A stretch of 64,000 bases of DNA, taken from the NCBI RefSeq assembly GCF_032362555.1, contig NC_083518.1, positions 74,501-138,500 of the forward strand, given 5' to 3'. Below, piece by piece: positions 1 to 12,147 of the stretch (within the stretch, counting starts at the first letter, position 1; every line of letters starts with the position of its first letter). The stretch is from Amyelois transitella. Taxonomy: Eukaryota > Arthropoda > Insecta > Lepidoptera > Pyralidae. The notes under the pieces are model-generated. The model was not told the origin of the DNA and ran no database searches. It worked only from the letters and a program-made list of their open reading frames with translations. A program made the position numbers and the translations under genes.

Positions 1-60
1 AATTTTTATTCATTATTATAGGATACTATTATATCACTTAATAATTGTCGTATGGTTTAA

Positions 61-200
61 CAACATTGGTTGACGTCAAATAAATTACTTAAAAACTAAG
101 TTTACTGCCGCTTCCAAGGCGTCAGTGCAGAAGAAGCGGTAACAAACTGCACTGCAGCATTTTCTTCAACAACGTCAACTTCACAACTTGTCAACTTGAC
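61..200. repeat. Dispersed repeat, copy 1
   Basis: This segment matches 23424-23575 over its whole length with scattered substitutions. Both copies share ACTAAGTTTACT, CGCTTCCAA, GCGTCAGTGCAGAA and GCATTTTCTTCAA in the same order. A short conserved block at two unrelated places is best explained as an old interspersed element, probably a SINE or LINE tail. The family is not named here. Confidence 0.6.
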
Positions 201-3000
201 ATTTATAATACCGACTTGTGTGTGTGAGACAGCGTCTTGTATCCATTACTAGATACAAACACTACAATATGTATCATGTCTCGAAGCACAACAACAGAGA
301 GAATGCCGACCAATATATTTAAGCTGTATTATTCATGTCACAATGTATTAACTAATATTGCTAGATGTCTAAGTATTTTGAGGTTAATTTAGGTTTGTAC
401 TGATGAAGTGTCGCTTGTACTGACAGCAGTACACTATCAACCTGCATTTAGCAACACAAGGTCTGCAAAATAGTCGATATTGTTTTAATATCACTGTCTT
501 TGATACATGGTATTTTACGTGGAATGGAACTGTATTAACAAAACAACTAAAACTTCACTTTTTCTTTACTTATATCGAACTGTTTTCAATTTCCACAAAT
601 AAACATAACAAACTTTTACTTGTTCCGTTCTTTTCCATAATATCTTTTTTTGTAGCCTACAACAAACACATATAGGTTGCATATTATCCAGACCTATGCT
701 CTTGACAAATTTAGTTTCTAGTTGATTCGATTTCTATTAAATAGAGCCATGACAAGTGACTGTATGCAATTAAAACAATGCTGGTGCAATGGAGAGAGAA
801 TATTTATACGTAGATTTAGTTGTTTAATACACGTTTTATTTTTGATATAAGATACCATCTTGTGCTTTGGAATACATACATTCCAGGCTGGTGAAAAATG
901 TTTATTTCTTTTTGATTTTTTTTTAATAATACAAAACTTATAAGTATTGTACAGAAAATATTTAATTAGCTTATTATGGGAAGTTTATTACTTTCGTTGT
1001 TTATGTATGTTTTAACACGTTTAAACCTGTAATTACGTAATATAAGGAATAGCAAATTGTATTATTGTATATACTTGTCAGAATAAAAAGTAAATTGTAA
1101 ACATGTTGTAGTTATTTCATTTTCAAACATATTTTTTCCTTTAATATAATAACATAATTATACTCTTATTTCTCACTCGTGGGTGAAGTTGTCACCATAT
1201 CCTGCACAGAAACATATTATAATCTGTCATTATCTGCCCTTATCATATCAATATTATGGCAAATCCTAGAGATAACAAGCAATCAATAATCATTATCAGG
1301 ATCTGCTTTGGCCAGGACTGTCCCCATTTCAATCAGAATCTCTTACTGCTGTGACGGAATTAAGTTTCTCTTTTATAGGAGGATTTTTATTAATCTTAAT
1401 TTATATTTCAAATTGAAAACAGAAAATTAATAATGTGTAAAACTTATTTTGGGTCTGCTGGAAGAGATTTCTTTAGAAATTAGCAGAACCTATGTTACTT
1501 TTGTTTCTTGTGTTTATCATTCGCAATGTTTTTATGTAAAAAAATTAAAGAGATATTAAAAAAAAACAAAATTTCAGAAAATCAATGTTTTATTTACAAA
1601 ATATTAACAATTGTGATGTTTGAACTGTCTCTACATCGTATCTTGCTATAACAATGGGCAAGTACAATGGCTTGCTTGTTGAAGTTACGGGCTTGTATTT
1701 ATTACGACAAACAAACAAAACATCTTTTGAAACCATATGAGGGTATAATAATATTCCCAATCACGTTAAAATACATCGAGATTGTCGATTTACAATCGGT
1801 TCTTACACTAAAATTACAATTAAAAACAAAACTAAAATATCTACAAATTATTAAAATGTAATTAAATGCCCATCATTATGATCAATTTAAGTGTTTAAAA
1901 GGCTCATAGATAATTTAACAACTATCAATATTTGAAAATAAAACTACATCAAACTTTGTTTAATGATTGCCGGTAATTATTGTCACCACTACCACTAGCC
2001 GTAGGGTTCTGTCCCCTTAAGTACCCAGGTTCCAGCCTACTGGGAAGGTACAACACAGACATATACAACACCTTGTACATAGTATTATTTGGTATCATTT
2101 TTTCCTGAGGCGACCTTATTTTAAGACTATAAATACCATTAAAATAATGAAATAAAAAAAAATTGTACTTCATTATCACTGACACATAAAACATTGAGCA
2201 TATCATACTTATATTTCTCATGAACTATTAACACTTATATTTTTTCAGCTATTGTTAAGTTAACAAAATAAAGTCTTAATAGGTTTTAAAAAAGTTATTG
2301 TGATCACCATGGTCTATTCAACACTTGATGATTATTATGTTATTCATAAAAACTTCCATATGTAACAATTTATCAAAATCATTTATTTATAAACTTAAAC
2401 TTGTCTTTACACATCTTTGTTAGATTCACTAGGTTGTAATTGGATCTAAAATGGTGCTGGAAGAGTCAGTTCAAACTTATCAACTGATAGATAGATAAAA
2501 TGTTGATTCGACAGTGCTACAAACAAATATAACAGTAACAAATCCTTAAAACTAACACAGGTGTTCTGTAGCAAGTCGAAATGGTCATAAACTGTAACAT
2601 TTTAACTAATTTTCTCTTGTAAATTACAAATTTACTAGGGTCAAGCCAACTTCATTTTTATATTGATTTTTACAAACTATGGACAAAAATGAAGATTCTT
2701 TTAGAACTGCTCATTGATACGTACAGCTTTGGAAAGAACAATCAGTGTTGTATAAAGACTTTGATTCAATACATTAATAATTTACAACAACAAATTTACT
2801 TATCCACATCTGTGGTTTAGAGTTCAAGGTCATTTACTTTACAGGAATAAGGTTTTCAATGCTTCAATGGACAAGTGTTATTTACCATGACCCTGGCTTT
2901 TAAATATTATCAATTTTAAAAATATATAATGGTGAACATTATTTTTTCCATCCCTTTTAAAAAGTACAATTAGCAAGATTTTTTTCTGTCCATGATGAAT
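201..3000. other. AT-rich noncoding stretch
   Basis: No convincing coding sequence is seen. The two longest open frames (around 1667-1861 and 1949-2221) have low-complexity, AT-driven composition. A plus-strand AATAAA occurs near 1083 and minus-strand AATAAA sites are present (for example near 1586). The stretch could therefore hold the 3' untranslated regions of a plus-strand gene entering from the left and of the MDC1-like gene entering from the right. The actual cleavage sites cannot be decided from sequence alone. Confidence 0.35.
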
Positions 3001-3212
3001 CCATGTAAAGCTTGTTTTTACCAGGTAAGTAATTTATCAATGATCAAGCACAGCACCATCGAAGTTCCCATCGCAATCACTAAGAAAGCTGTGTATCCTC
3101 CACATCAAAGTTAAGAGTAGGTAGTCGAGGACTAAACACACTATTTGGTTCACGACACCGAAGGCACTTCTGTCGAAAGTAAAACACTCCACTCCGCAGC
3201 ATGTTTGCAGCA

Positions 3213-6200
3213 CTAGGCCAGCCTGGCGGCGGCCACGTCCAGCCGCTGGCGCAGCACGCCGCCCAGCACCAGCTCGCTGGACACGAGCGCGGCGCCGCGC
3301 GCGGCCAGCGCGGGCCACAGCGCGCGGTCGGCGGCGCTCGACACGCACAGCCACCGCGCGCCGCCCTCGCCGCCCTCGCGCCACGTGCCGCCGGAACATT
3401 CCACTATCACTGTGAAACGAGAGATTGCTACATTCATATTTACATTTCTTTACGGAATGATGCACAGAATGAGAGACTTCTGCATCCTGAAAAATAGTTC
3501 GTAGTGCGTCTGAGACGCAGCGGAAGCAGGATCTGCATCGATTTTTTGTGTGCTCCGCGTGTACACAGCGGTGTATGTGTTCGTGTTATAAAATAAAACA
3601 CGTAATTTTGTTTTATGTTTCGTCGATTATTGTAATAGCAACTCTCAGAGTGAACTGAATACACTAGACGCATAATAGATACTTTGTACGTAAAACAAAA
3701 AGTAAGTTGTTGATTGTAAACCAGTTAGAAATGGCAGCTAAAGTGCTATTCACATCATCACAGATTTCGCTACGGCGGTTCATCTTAAAAATTAGTGACG
3801 TATCATCTGCAAACAACACGATGCCAGTCTGTTTCTCAATCATGCAAGGCAGGTCGTTGATATATACCAGAAAGAGAAAAGGTCCCAAAATGGAACCTTG
3901 CGGTACCCCAATTTTTACCTTCGCTCCTTTCGATTTTGTATTATTTAAATCTACCGTCTGTAATCTATCACTAAAATATGATTTAATTAGTTCAACGGCA
4001 GCAGTGTCGAACCCGTAATGAGCGAGATTGAGCAGAAAAGTTCTATGATCAACGCAATCAAATGCTTTGGTCAGATCGCAAAACACACCGATGGCATCCT
4101 GTGAGTCTTCCCATGCATTGAGAATATGAGTGACAAGAGCCGCACCTGCATCTGTTGTACATTTCCCCTCAGTAAAGCCGTATTGCTGACTATGAAATAA
4201 TTTATTAACTTAAAGTAAAGCTGCATTTGATTGAGCATGATTCTCTCGAACACCTTGCTCAAAATTGGTAAAATTGAGATTGGTCTATAAATATAGTCTA
4301 TAAATATAGACCAATCTCAATTTTACCAATTTTGAGCAAGGTGTTCGAGAGAATCATGCTCAATCAAATGCAGCTTTACTTTAAGTTAATAAATTATTTC
4401 ATCACCAGGCACCGATTTTTCACCTTTCTTGAATAGTGGAATTAATTAACTATACTTCATTAATTTGGAAATATCCCTTGGTCAACACAATTATTGAATA
4501 TATTTATAATATGACATATCACAATAGCCGACATACCCCAATGATCCTCAGACGTGTTTCAGCTTCATTAGGGCATGAGTCAATATTAGAATTGATTCCA
4601 ACGGTATATTTATTTAAAAAATCAAGTAAGTTCACTACTTCTGTTGTAGAGGTAATTTTCCTATTATCAAATTTAATTTCATTAATATTTTCTTTAAAAT
4701 TACATCTACCAGTTTCCTTGTTTATAACATTCCATGATGTGCAACAGATGTCGCTCCATGTAATTACTTTGTTGCAACATCTCTACGTCACAAGTCATAT
4801 CAGCCAATCACACGTTGCCATCGCCCTATAATAGCGAGTATACTAAATAGCGATATAAAAATTTCCACGGAGCAAAATATACAACCTACGAATCAACATA
4901 GCACCTCGTTTGGCGGAAGATAATCACTTTGTGGTCGAGCCGAACCATCGTTATTACTTAACTCCAGGCAGTTGGCTATAGGCCGGTCTCCAGTCTCCTC
5001 CAAGTCAGGACACATGAATTTAAAAATACGAAGTGGATTATCTGAACATGGAGCACTCACACATCATCTCGGCGGCGGCGGGCCGCACGCTGGGCGTGCA
5101 CGACACGTTGCAGCCCGCGAGGAAGTTCCTGCGGCCGGTGAGGGTCCGCTGCAAACTGAACTTGAACCTCTGTTCCGCTGCTTCGTCTTTCAGCAGGTAG
5201 AGCCAGGGATCTGAACAGATAAAGACATAATTGATGAGATCTTCCAATCAAATTAGAACGAAGACATTTTTGTATGTAGTCTGATTTTGTTGAAATTTAC
5301 ATATGTAAGATATGTCATGATTTATATGCATGCATGTATAAAATATACACGCAAACGTGTTTTTTTGTTATGCTTTTTCTCATGTGATTGGTGGTGTCTG
5401 GTAAGAGCGCCCTGACCCACGAGCTGGTTGCGGTCGGCGCAGGCCTGCAGCCAGGCGGCGCCCACGACGGGCGTGCCGCGCCCCACGGCGCACAGCAGCT
5501 TGAAGGTGCGCTTGATGTGCAGCGTCACCAGCACGGTGCACTGCGTCACGTCCGACACGATCTGAGCGCCTGGGAACACCAAGCGGGTTTGTATCATCGT
5601 CATCAGGCAATTAATCTTCACACGTTTACAACCATTTGTACGTCAAACGACTCCCTCACGTTAACATATAATATTCCCTGATAAAATTCCTTATTTACCA
5701 TTTTGTTCCCTTCAAGTCAGACAGAGATAAGAAATTTTACAAAGGTGAACTACACATATACACTGACTTCAATACTTACCTAGACTTTCCAATTTGTTCT
5801 TGACTTCTTCGTAGGGGAAGGCGGTGAACATGACCCTGTGTTGCTGCGGCGGGGCGTGCTGTTGTCGGCGGAAATTAGAGCGCGTGCGCTTCGGGCTCGG
5901 CGGCCGCTCCCCCGCCGCGCCGCGCCCCCGCTTCACGCCCCGCGGAGACTCCGCCCCCGCCGCAACCACACGCGGGGACTCCGCCCCCGAGCGCGGCGAC
6001 ACGCTGTACACGGCACTCCGCTCCAGAGGCTCCTTCCGCGTCTCATCTCGCACTTCCCTCTTCGGGGGCTTCGTAATCTTCACCTTTATCAACGTATCAT
6101 TCTCCTTCTTCTCTTTGTAAGACTTCTGCCGTCTACTCCGTCGCACTTCCGTGGAATTCTCCGTGTCGTGATCCTTTTTCATCGGTCGCGTTCTTCTTTT

Positions 6201-9200
6201 AGAATCTTCTTCCTTCGGTGAACTCTCTGCTTTTTTACTCTGTTTGTCCTTACTCCGCGTGCTTCTTGTAGGCCGTTTACTTACTTTGGTTGTCAAATCT
6301 ATAACAACGTCACTACTCGTTTTACTCCCACTCGATTTGGAAACCGTTGAATTGTCCTCTCTCTTATTGGAATTTTTCTCTTCTTTCTTTTCGTCAGATT
6401 TTCGTTTCTCTTTGGCATTGTGTTCGCTTTTACTTTTGATATCATTTTTAGATTTTCGTGCCACATTATTGACGACTGTGTTACTTTTGTTCTTTTCATT
6501 TTTATCGTTCTTCGTTTTTAGTCTTGTTATGTTTTCGATTATAATCTCGTTACTGATATCTCCTTCCTGTTCTGTCAAAAACTTTGGTTTTAGAATGTTT
6601 TCCCCTCTTTTCTTAATATTGCCGTCACTTTCCTGTAGTTTGGGCGCGGGTTTACGAACGCGTGTGGAAATTCTTGAAGGTAAAGCTTCCACGTTAAGTT
6701 TCTTAATGAGATCTAATTTAGCATCAACTTTGGGTCTCCTCTTCTTGCGGTACAATATGGGAGTGAACTGATCTTCAGTCTCATTTTCAGTTTCGGACTC
6801 ACTAGAAGTTTCTGTTAGGTTACTTTTGTAGTGCAAGGATACACTCGTTTTAATTTCTTGGCTATTTGGTAAATCAGTCTCAAATAACTTTAGAGGGTGG
6901 ACTTTTCTAGGTGTAGCTTCGCTGTCTGATAGATCACTACCTTGTCTTTTCAAAGTTTGAACACCTATCATATCTTGTATTTGTTCTTTAGAGAGAGTTG
7001 TCACAAATTCATGGAGCTTCTCGTCCAAATTACTGTCAGATGTTTTGGGAGATATATCGTAATCAAGTCCAGGCAATTTATAATCACCAGTTTTAAAATC
7101 TTCGACTGAACTGGGAACAATTTCATCGCCTTCATGTCCAATCGGTAAAATTTCAGGCGAAAGTTGTTGAGTGCATAAATCTTCTAATATATCTTGTGTA
7201 GCTTCGTAATAGTTGTCATCTTTATCACAGATATCATTAAATTTTTTTGAATTAGCTTCAGCAACAGTTATTTCTTTACTGTGATGTAACTTTGGAAGAT
7301 CTTTTCGTTTTGCTTTACGTGGTGATACAAGAGGAACTTTAAACGGACTCATTAATTCGTTGGGAATGATTTTAGAATTTTTTAATTTTTTTGGGTCTTC
7401 ATGAGGTAGTACTTGTGTTGGGAGATCATCTAAATCTTTTTTGGTGGGTAACTCTTCCTCTTCTGTTATAATTTGTGTTGGCATGTCTTCAAAGTTAAGA
7501 TTTCCCGCAATTTTTTTTATTGGTTCATCTTCCTCAATAACCTGTGTCAACATATCTTCAAATGGAACATCATTGGTTTGAGCAGGTATTTTTTTAATAG
7601 AATTGTACTTCACGTTATTACTTTCGGACGGCTCTTCATGAAGAATTACTTGCGTAAGCATTTCTTCTAACTTAGTATTTGAAGATTCGGGCAAACTGTC
7701 TGTTTTCTTATTATCGTCATCTTCGCAATCAGTTAGATCTTCATCTTGTTTTATCGGCAGCTGCTGCGTAGGCGCTATTGCAATGTCTTCACAGTCTGTT
7801 GAACTGCCTGAATTACTTCTGCCTGGCTTGCTTAAACTAATCGTAAATTCGGAATGTTTCTCAACCACTTTATTTTTGTTATTGAATGTCTTTGGTGATT
7901 CCGGCAATAAAGACTGTGATTCAAAATCATCTTTGAAAATTTCATTATCAATGTCATCAAATAATATTTCATCTTCTGAAGTATGATGACTAGACTTCGA
8001 CGTATTCTTGTGAGAGTTATTTTTTTGGTCTACATTGATTGATTCAGTTTTGACAGGGGTATTTGCAAATGCTTGTGTCTCAGCATTAAATATACTTTTA
8101 TCATTTTCTTTGTTTGCTACACAAATATCGAATTCCATTTCAAATTGGTTTTGTACTTTGGGAAAATTTGGCAGCTTTTCTGGAGCTGGCATCTGTGTGT
8201 CCGCGTTGTTTATGGAACATGGAGAGTTACATTCTAATGGTGCTTGAGTATTTGCAGTGTAAATAGAGTCTATACTTACATTCGGATTGCACGCGTTTGG
8301 TACTTGCGTATCTACATTGTGAATAGAATCTTCACTTACATTATGTTTATTGGCACTAGGAATTTGGGTATTTGCATTGTATATATTATCTATATTATCA
8401 TTTTGTTTACATTCGTCTGGCATTTGTGTGTTTGCAGTATGTATTGCATCTATGCTTACATTTTGTACATGGTCCATGGGCGCCTGCGTCTCCATATCAT
8501 ATAAACTCATATCATTAGGTTTAGTTAGTGATGTCGCAGAACCATTTATGCTTTTACTGGAGTCATCCAAACTTGAACCGAATGAGGTTGACTTTTTGGA
8601 AGAGTTCCAGTATACATTATCAATTTTTTTGGAACCAATTGGTTGTATGGAAATTGTTCTAGTCGCTGGTTTGATGAAATGGTTGGCATCATCCTTGAAT
8701 TGCTTGTGCAACTTTGGTTGAGAAGGTGCAATAAATGAGTCATCCTGAAATTTGAGACAGAGACATAATAATTAAGCTTAATTCCAAGGTCATACAAATG
8801 TAAAAGCCTTTAGGTTTCTCTTTAAAGCTAAATCTTAAGACCGGTTTTTTAATGAAATTCTCAATGAAGGTAGTTCCAGATAAGTATGTTCATACACAGC
8901 TACTTTTTGGGCTCAAACAGCTAAGCATCACGAGCATACGAACCCTGTCGCTCACTTCAGGCGACTCCGGGACGGTGGTGGCGGGATTGTGGAGCCTGGT
9001 GACGTGTCTGTTGGAGACCGGCGTGTCCGGGATGTCCAGCGCCTGGGTCATGGGCAGCTCGGTGTCTTCCTCTAGCAGCCGGAAGATGCCGAAGATCTTG
9101 CCGAACTGCACCGTGTCACCGTTCTTTAGCGGGTGTGGTATGTATGGCTGGAGAGTTTTCTGTGAATGGCATAAAGAAAAGATAGAATGCTACAGTTGAT

Positions 9201-11966
9201 GCAGATAGGTCTATTAAACACTTCATGGCAAAGAAACTATTTTGGTGAGAGGAAATAAATATAATGAGTTAAAAAAAGTGAAAAAACTTAATTAAGAGAG
9301 CTATTTGTAGTGTAGTGTAAGACCAAATTATACATGACATGTATGTGTCTTGGGATCCCAATGAACCAGTCTACAATTAACACTTGTTTAACTCACACAC
9401 CTCTCCTCGCCTCCCACATATTATTAGTACTTAATATAAAAAGGTACAGATAAAACTTATAGTTTTATTCTTATTAAACTCTTTAACAAAAATAAAAACA
9501 TGCATAAATCAGAGAAAGATCTTTCTTATCATGCACTGGCCAAGACTTGAACTCAGGTGTCACAGACAAGTGTACTACTGCTGTACCACTAAGTCCTATA
9601 AAATATACCTTTTTATGAGCTTCCTAAAATGTTCCAGAGATCGGAATATGTAGATTGAATTGGGGTCAATGAACTGAAACATATATATTAATATGGACAT
9701 GCCTCCGGGAATGCGGGATTTATAAATTATTAAGATTTTTTCTGGAATTTTTACAAGTGGGATGAAGAATATATTAGTCCTATGTTACCCGCGGACAATG
9801 TAGTATGTAGTTTACTGTAAGTGTAAGAATTTTTAAAATTTTATCATTTCATTTTATATCAATCAATCGGATTGACTGCTAGTTTTCAATAATTTATTTA
9901 TTTAAGACATATAGCAAATGTAGGTACAACAAAAAACTACTACACTAGTCATATAGTAACTTACGATTGGTCACAAAGTTATATTTCACTTAATTTAAAT
10001 GCTTAAAAAACAATTTAAATTGCTTTATTTGCTTTCTATAAATTTCATGTGTACTATTTAATTCAATCCTGTAATTACTGAAATGGAATCCCGGAAAAGA
10101 GGCTTATCTATGTTATGCTTTCTATGGTAATTCATGATGCAAGTACATAAAATAAATCTACCTATTCCGATCTCTGCCATAACACAAATCTGAATAATTT
10201 AATTTTGCGGCTAGCTAAATTATAAAATAGTATTTTAAAACAGACTATTTTACTTACATCCAACAACTTGGTTTTGTTGGCAGAATCTAGGTCCATCAGC
10301 ATGAACTCCATCTTGTTCAGAATATTGATTACTGCATGCTGTCTTGATATTGACTGTTAAATTTAATAATTAAAATTAGTAAGATGTACACTTTACATAA
10401 CAAATTAAATTTAAAAATGTAGTTCCAAATTATTCAATGCACAAAATGTTTTGCTCAGTATGTCAAGTACAATTTTTAGAATAAACCTATAAATCTAATA
10501 TTAATAAAATCAGTGGTCTGAACTCAATTGAATCAATGTTTGATTGAAATGATCTACTTATCAATATTAAAAGTAAAAGCATCAAATCTAGACAAAAGAA
10601 ACATAAATCACGATATATTTCAAATTGATGATGATATTTGTCCCGTATACATATTTATTTACATAATGGATTTTTTCTGTTTTGATTTTAAACTATAGAT
10701 ATAAGTTTCACTTTTCCCAATAGATTTCAAACAAGACTTGGACACAAGAGTAGCATAGCTGATGAATGAACATCCATATCAACACATGTGTTTTAACTTC
10801 GCCAAAGATATAAAACAGAAGCACTGTAAGCAATCACATACAACCATAAGTACATAATCGAAATAGGACCTTGTAGCATTAGAAGTGTATAAATTATTTT
10901 ATCAGGTGTCAGTGCTCCACTTGTACTCACATCCAACTGCAGCACAATCTGGCAAGTCTGCGGATCCCGCCCCACCTTGTTCGGGCCTCTCTTCACAGGG
11001 TATTTTGTGCCACATATTCCCAAAAATCCAATCTGAAACAAAATATACAGATTACACACTGATTTCAACTAAAATTAAAATTGAGAAAATTAACATTGAT
11101 AAATTAATGTTAGATAATAATAATTATGTGATGAAGAATCTTTACTTATGTTAAAATGTTTTTATATTTTTTAATTAATTCACCTACTAAGTATTTCATA
11201 CAGACAACAGCTCAAACTCTTTAATCTAGAGATTTGAATATTGACATGTAGTTTTGACTTATGGTGTAAGTGAAAATAACTGATGTTTGATTTATCCAAC
11301 ATAATTAAGAATCATAGGTATCCTCTGGAACAGAGGCGTGATTTTATGTCATGTATATTCAATCAGCTGACGCCAGCCCTCAGCTGGGCAAACATGCACA
11401 CTTATCATCTGTGATGATTGATTGATCACATTATTTCCTCTGCTGCTTATGTATTTAATAGTCTGATTGTGTGTGTCATCTTTGTAAAAATTACAGGACT
11501 CATTTGATAAAAAATTCAATTATTAATGTAAAAAAATATCATACATACTATCATGCTCGTATCCCATTGGGGTTGGCAGAGACTATGGATTTCCACTTGC
11601 ATACATATCTTGCATACCTACATATTTCGCTGTACCTTACGTGGACAAAGCCAACCATCTTTCAAAGACTCAAAGGCCATGTTTAGCTAAATGCATATAG
11701 AGAAGAGCCACAGACTACTCAAGCTAGTCTGTGCTAGTAGCTTATCGCCTACAAGAAGTATTAAGTTTATCTTTTCCACCTGCACAGTAAGACGTAGCGG
11801 CTACACACCATGTTTTTGTTCGCACCTAAATCACCAGCATGTAAACCTTAAAATTATCAAAACATAATAAAATAATTTATTATATTCGAACCTGTTCTGG
11901 GCATGTTTTTTCCACTGGGGAATCGTATAAATCTTGAGTGCACTCAAGTCGTTGCGTACACTCCAT
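3213..11966 (-). CDS. MDC1: MDC1-like DNA-damage checkpoint adaptor (FHA + tandem BRCT), 8 coding exons
   Basis: Exons I assembled (5' to 3'): 11966-11892, 11032-10931, 10353-10258, 9159-8944, 8744-5780, 5569-5417, 5210-5061, 3409-3213. All introns are GT-AG, the phases agree, and the total is 3954 nt (1317 aa plus TAG). Residues about 26-120 form an FHA domain with NKVGRD, SISRQHA and the D-S-A-N-K-T turn. The middle (exon 5) is disordered, with many TQ motifs, CK2-type STDCED and LTDCEDD sites, and a long Lys/Arg/Ser-rich basic tract. The C-terminus is a tandem BRCT: LESLGAQIVSD, KRTFKLLCAVGRGTPV, DPWLYLLKDE in repeat one, and ECSGGTW ... LVSSELVLGGVLRQ in repeat two. This order and the KRT-K-LCA-GRG signature match MDC1, which binds phosphorylated H2A variants at DNA breaks; the fly relative is mu2. 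The last three exons are far more GC-rich than the rest. The start is the first ATG of a 25-codon exon. LINE debris lies in intron 7. Confidence 0.9.
3664..4450 (-). mobile_element. Broken jockey-like LINE reverse transcriptase fragment
   Basis: On the minus strand an open frame carries reverse-transcriptase blocks: CDLTKAFDCVDH, GVPQGSILGPFLF, YINDLP and the catalytic FADD near 3800. Earlier RT residues (PISILPILSKVFERI) lie at 4200-4285 in another frame, and the still earlier IPLFKKGEKSVPGD block lies at about 4400-4440. The element is 5' and 3' truncated, frameshifted near 4190, and interrupted by an inverted duplication (4193-4401). It sits in the last intron of the MDC1-like gene and is not expected to be active. 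Confidence 0.85.
4193..4401. repeat. Perfect 92-bp inverted duplication inside the LINE fragment
   Basis: Positions 4193-4284 and 4310-4401 are exact reverse complements. They are separated by a 25-bp spacer that is itself a direct repeat of TCTATAAATATAG. Both arms encode the same RT segment (ISILPILSKVFERI) in opposite orientations. Confidence 0.95.
9528..9600 (-). repeat. tRNA-derived SINE-like remnant
   Basis: On the minus strand the segment has a pol III A-box-like region (TAGTGGTACAGCAG) and a B-box-like GAGTTCAAGTCTTG. The ends cannot pair as an acceptor stem, so it is not a functional tRNA. A related piece (GTGTCACAAACAAGCGTACTACTG) lies near 20093-20116. It sits in intron 3 of the MDC1-like gene. 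Confidence 0.5.
11553..11610. repeat. Short lepidopteran dispersed-repeat fragment
   Basis: The string GGCAGAGACTATGGATTTCC followed by ACTTGC matches a repeat I know from many moth genomes. A related fragment (GGCAGAGACTACACCTTTCC) occurs at 34638-34670. Both are fragments only. Confidence 0.4.
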
Positions 11967-12147
11967 GTTTATACAATTACGTTTTGACACAACATTGCAT
12001 ACAATCCAAAGTTAGAATTCAAAATAAGTACGTAAACGCCAAAACGCTCACTGGAATATCCCGCGAAATAATTTGTTTATAAAAATATCATGATCAAAAT
12101 AAGCATGCCTGCCTTAAGTTTAGTGTTGCCGTTGCCGATCAAAAGTC

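Noticed and set aside
3037..3465. 142-codon minus-strand Arg/Ala-rich frame
   Set aside because: Alternative frame over the last BRCT exon; the frame ending in ARLA and TAG at 3213 joins correctly to the upstream exons.
5824..6771. Plus-strand frames of 98-175 codons
   Set aside because: Antisense shadows of the large MDC1-like exon; the Leu/Ser/Phe-rich composition is the mirror of its Lys/Glu/Arg codons.
9528..9600. Possible tRNA gene
   Set aside because: A- and B-box-like sequences are present, but no acceptor stem pairs. Treated as a SINE relic.
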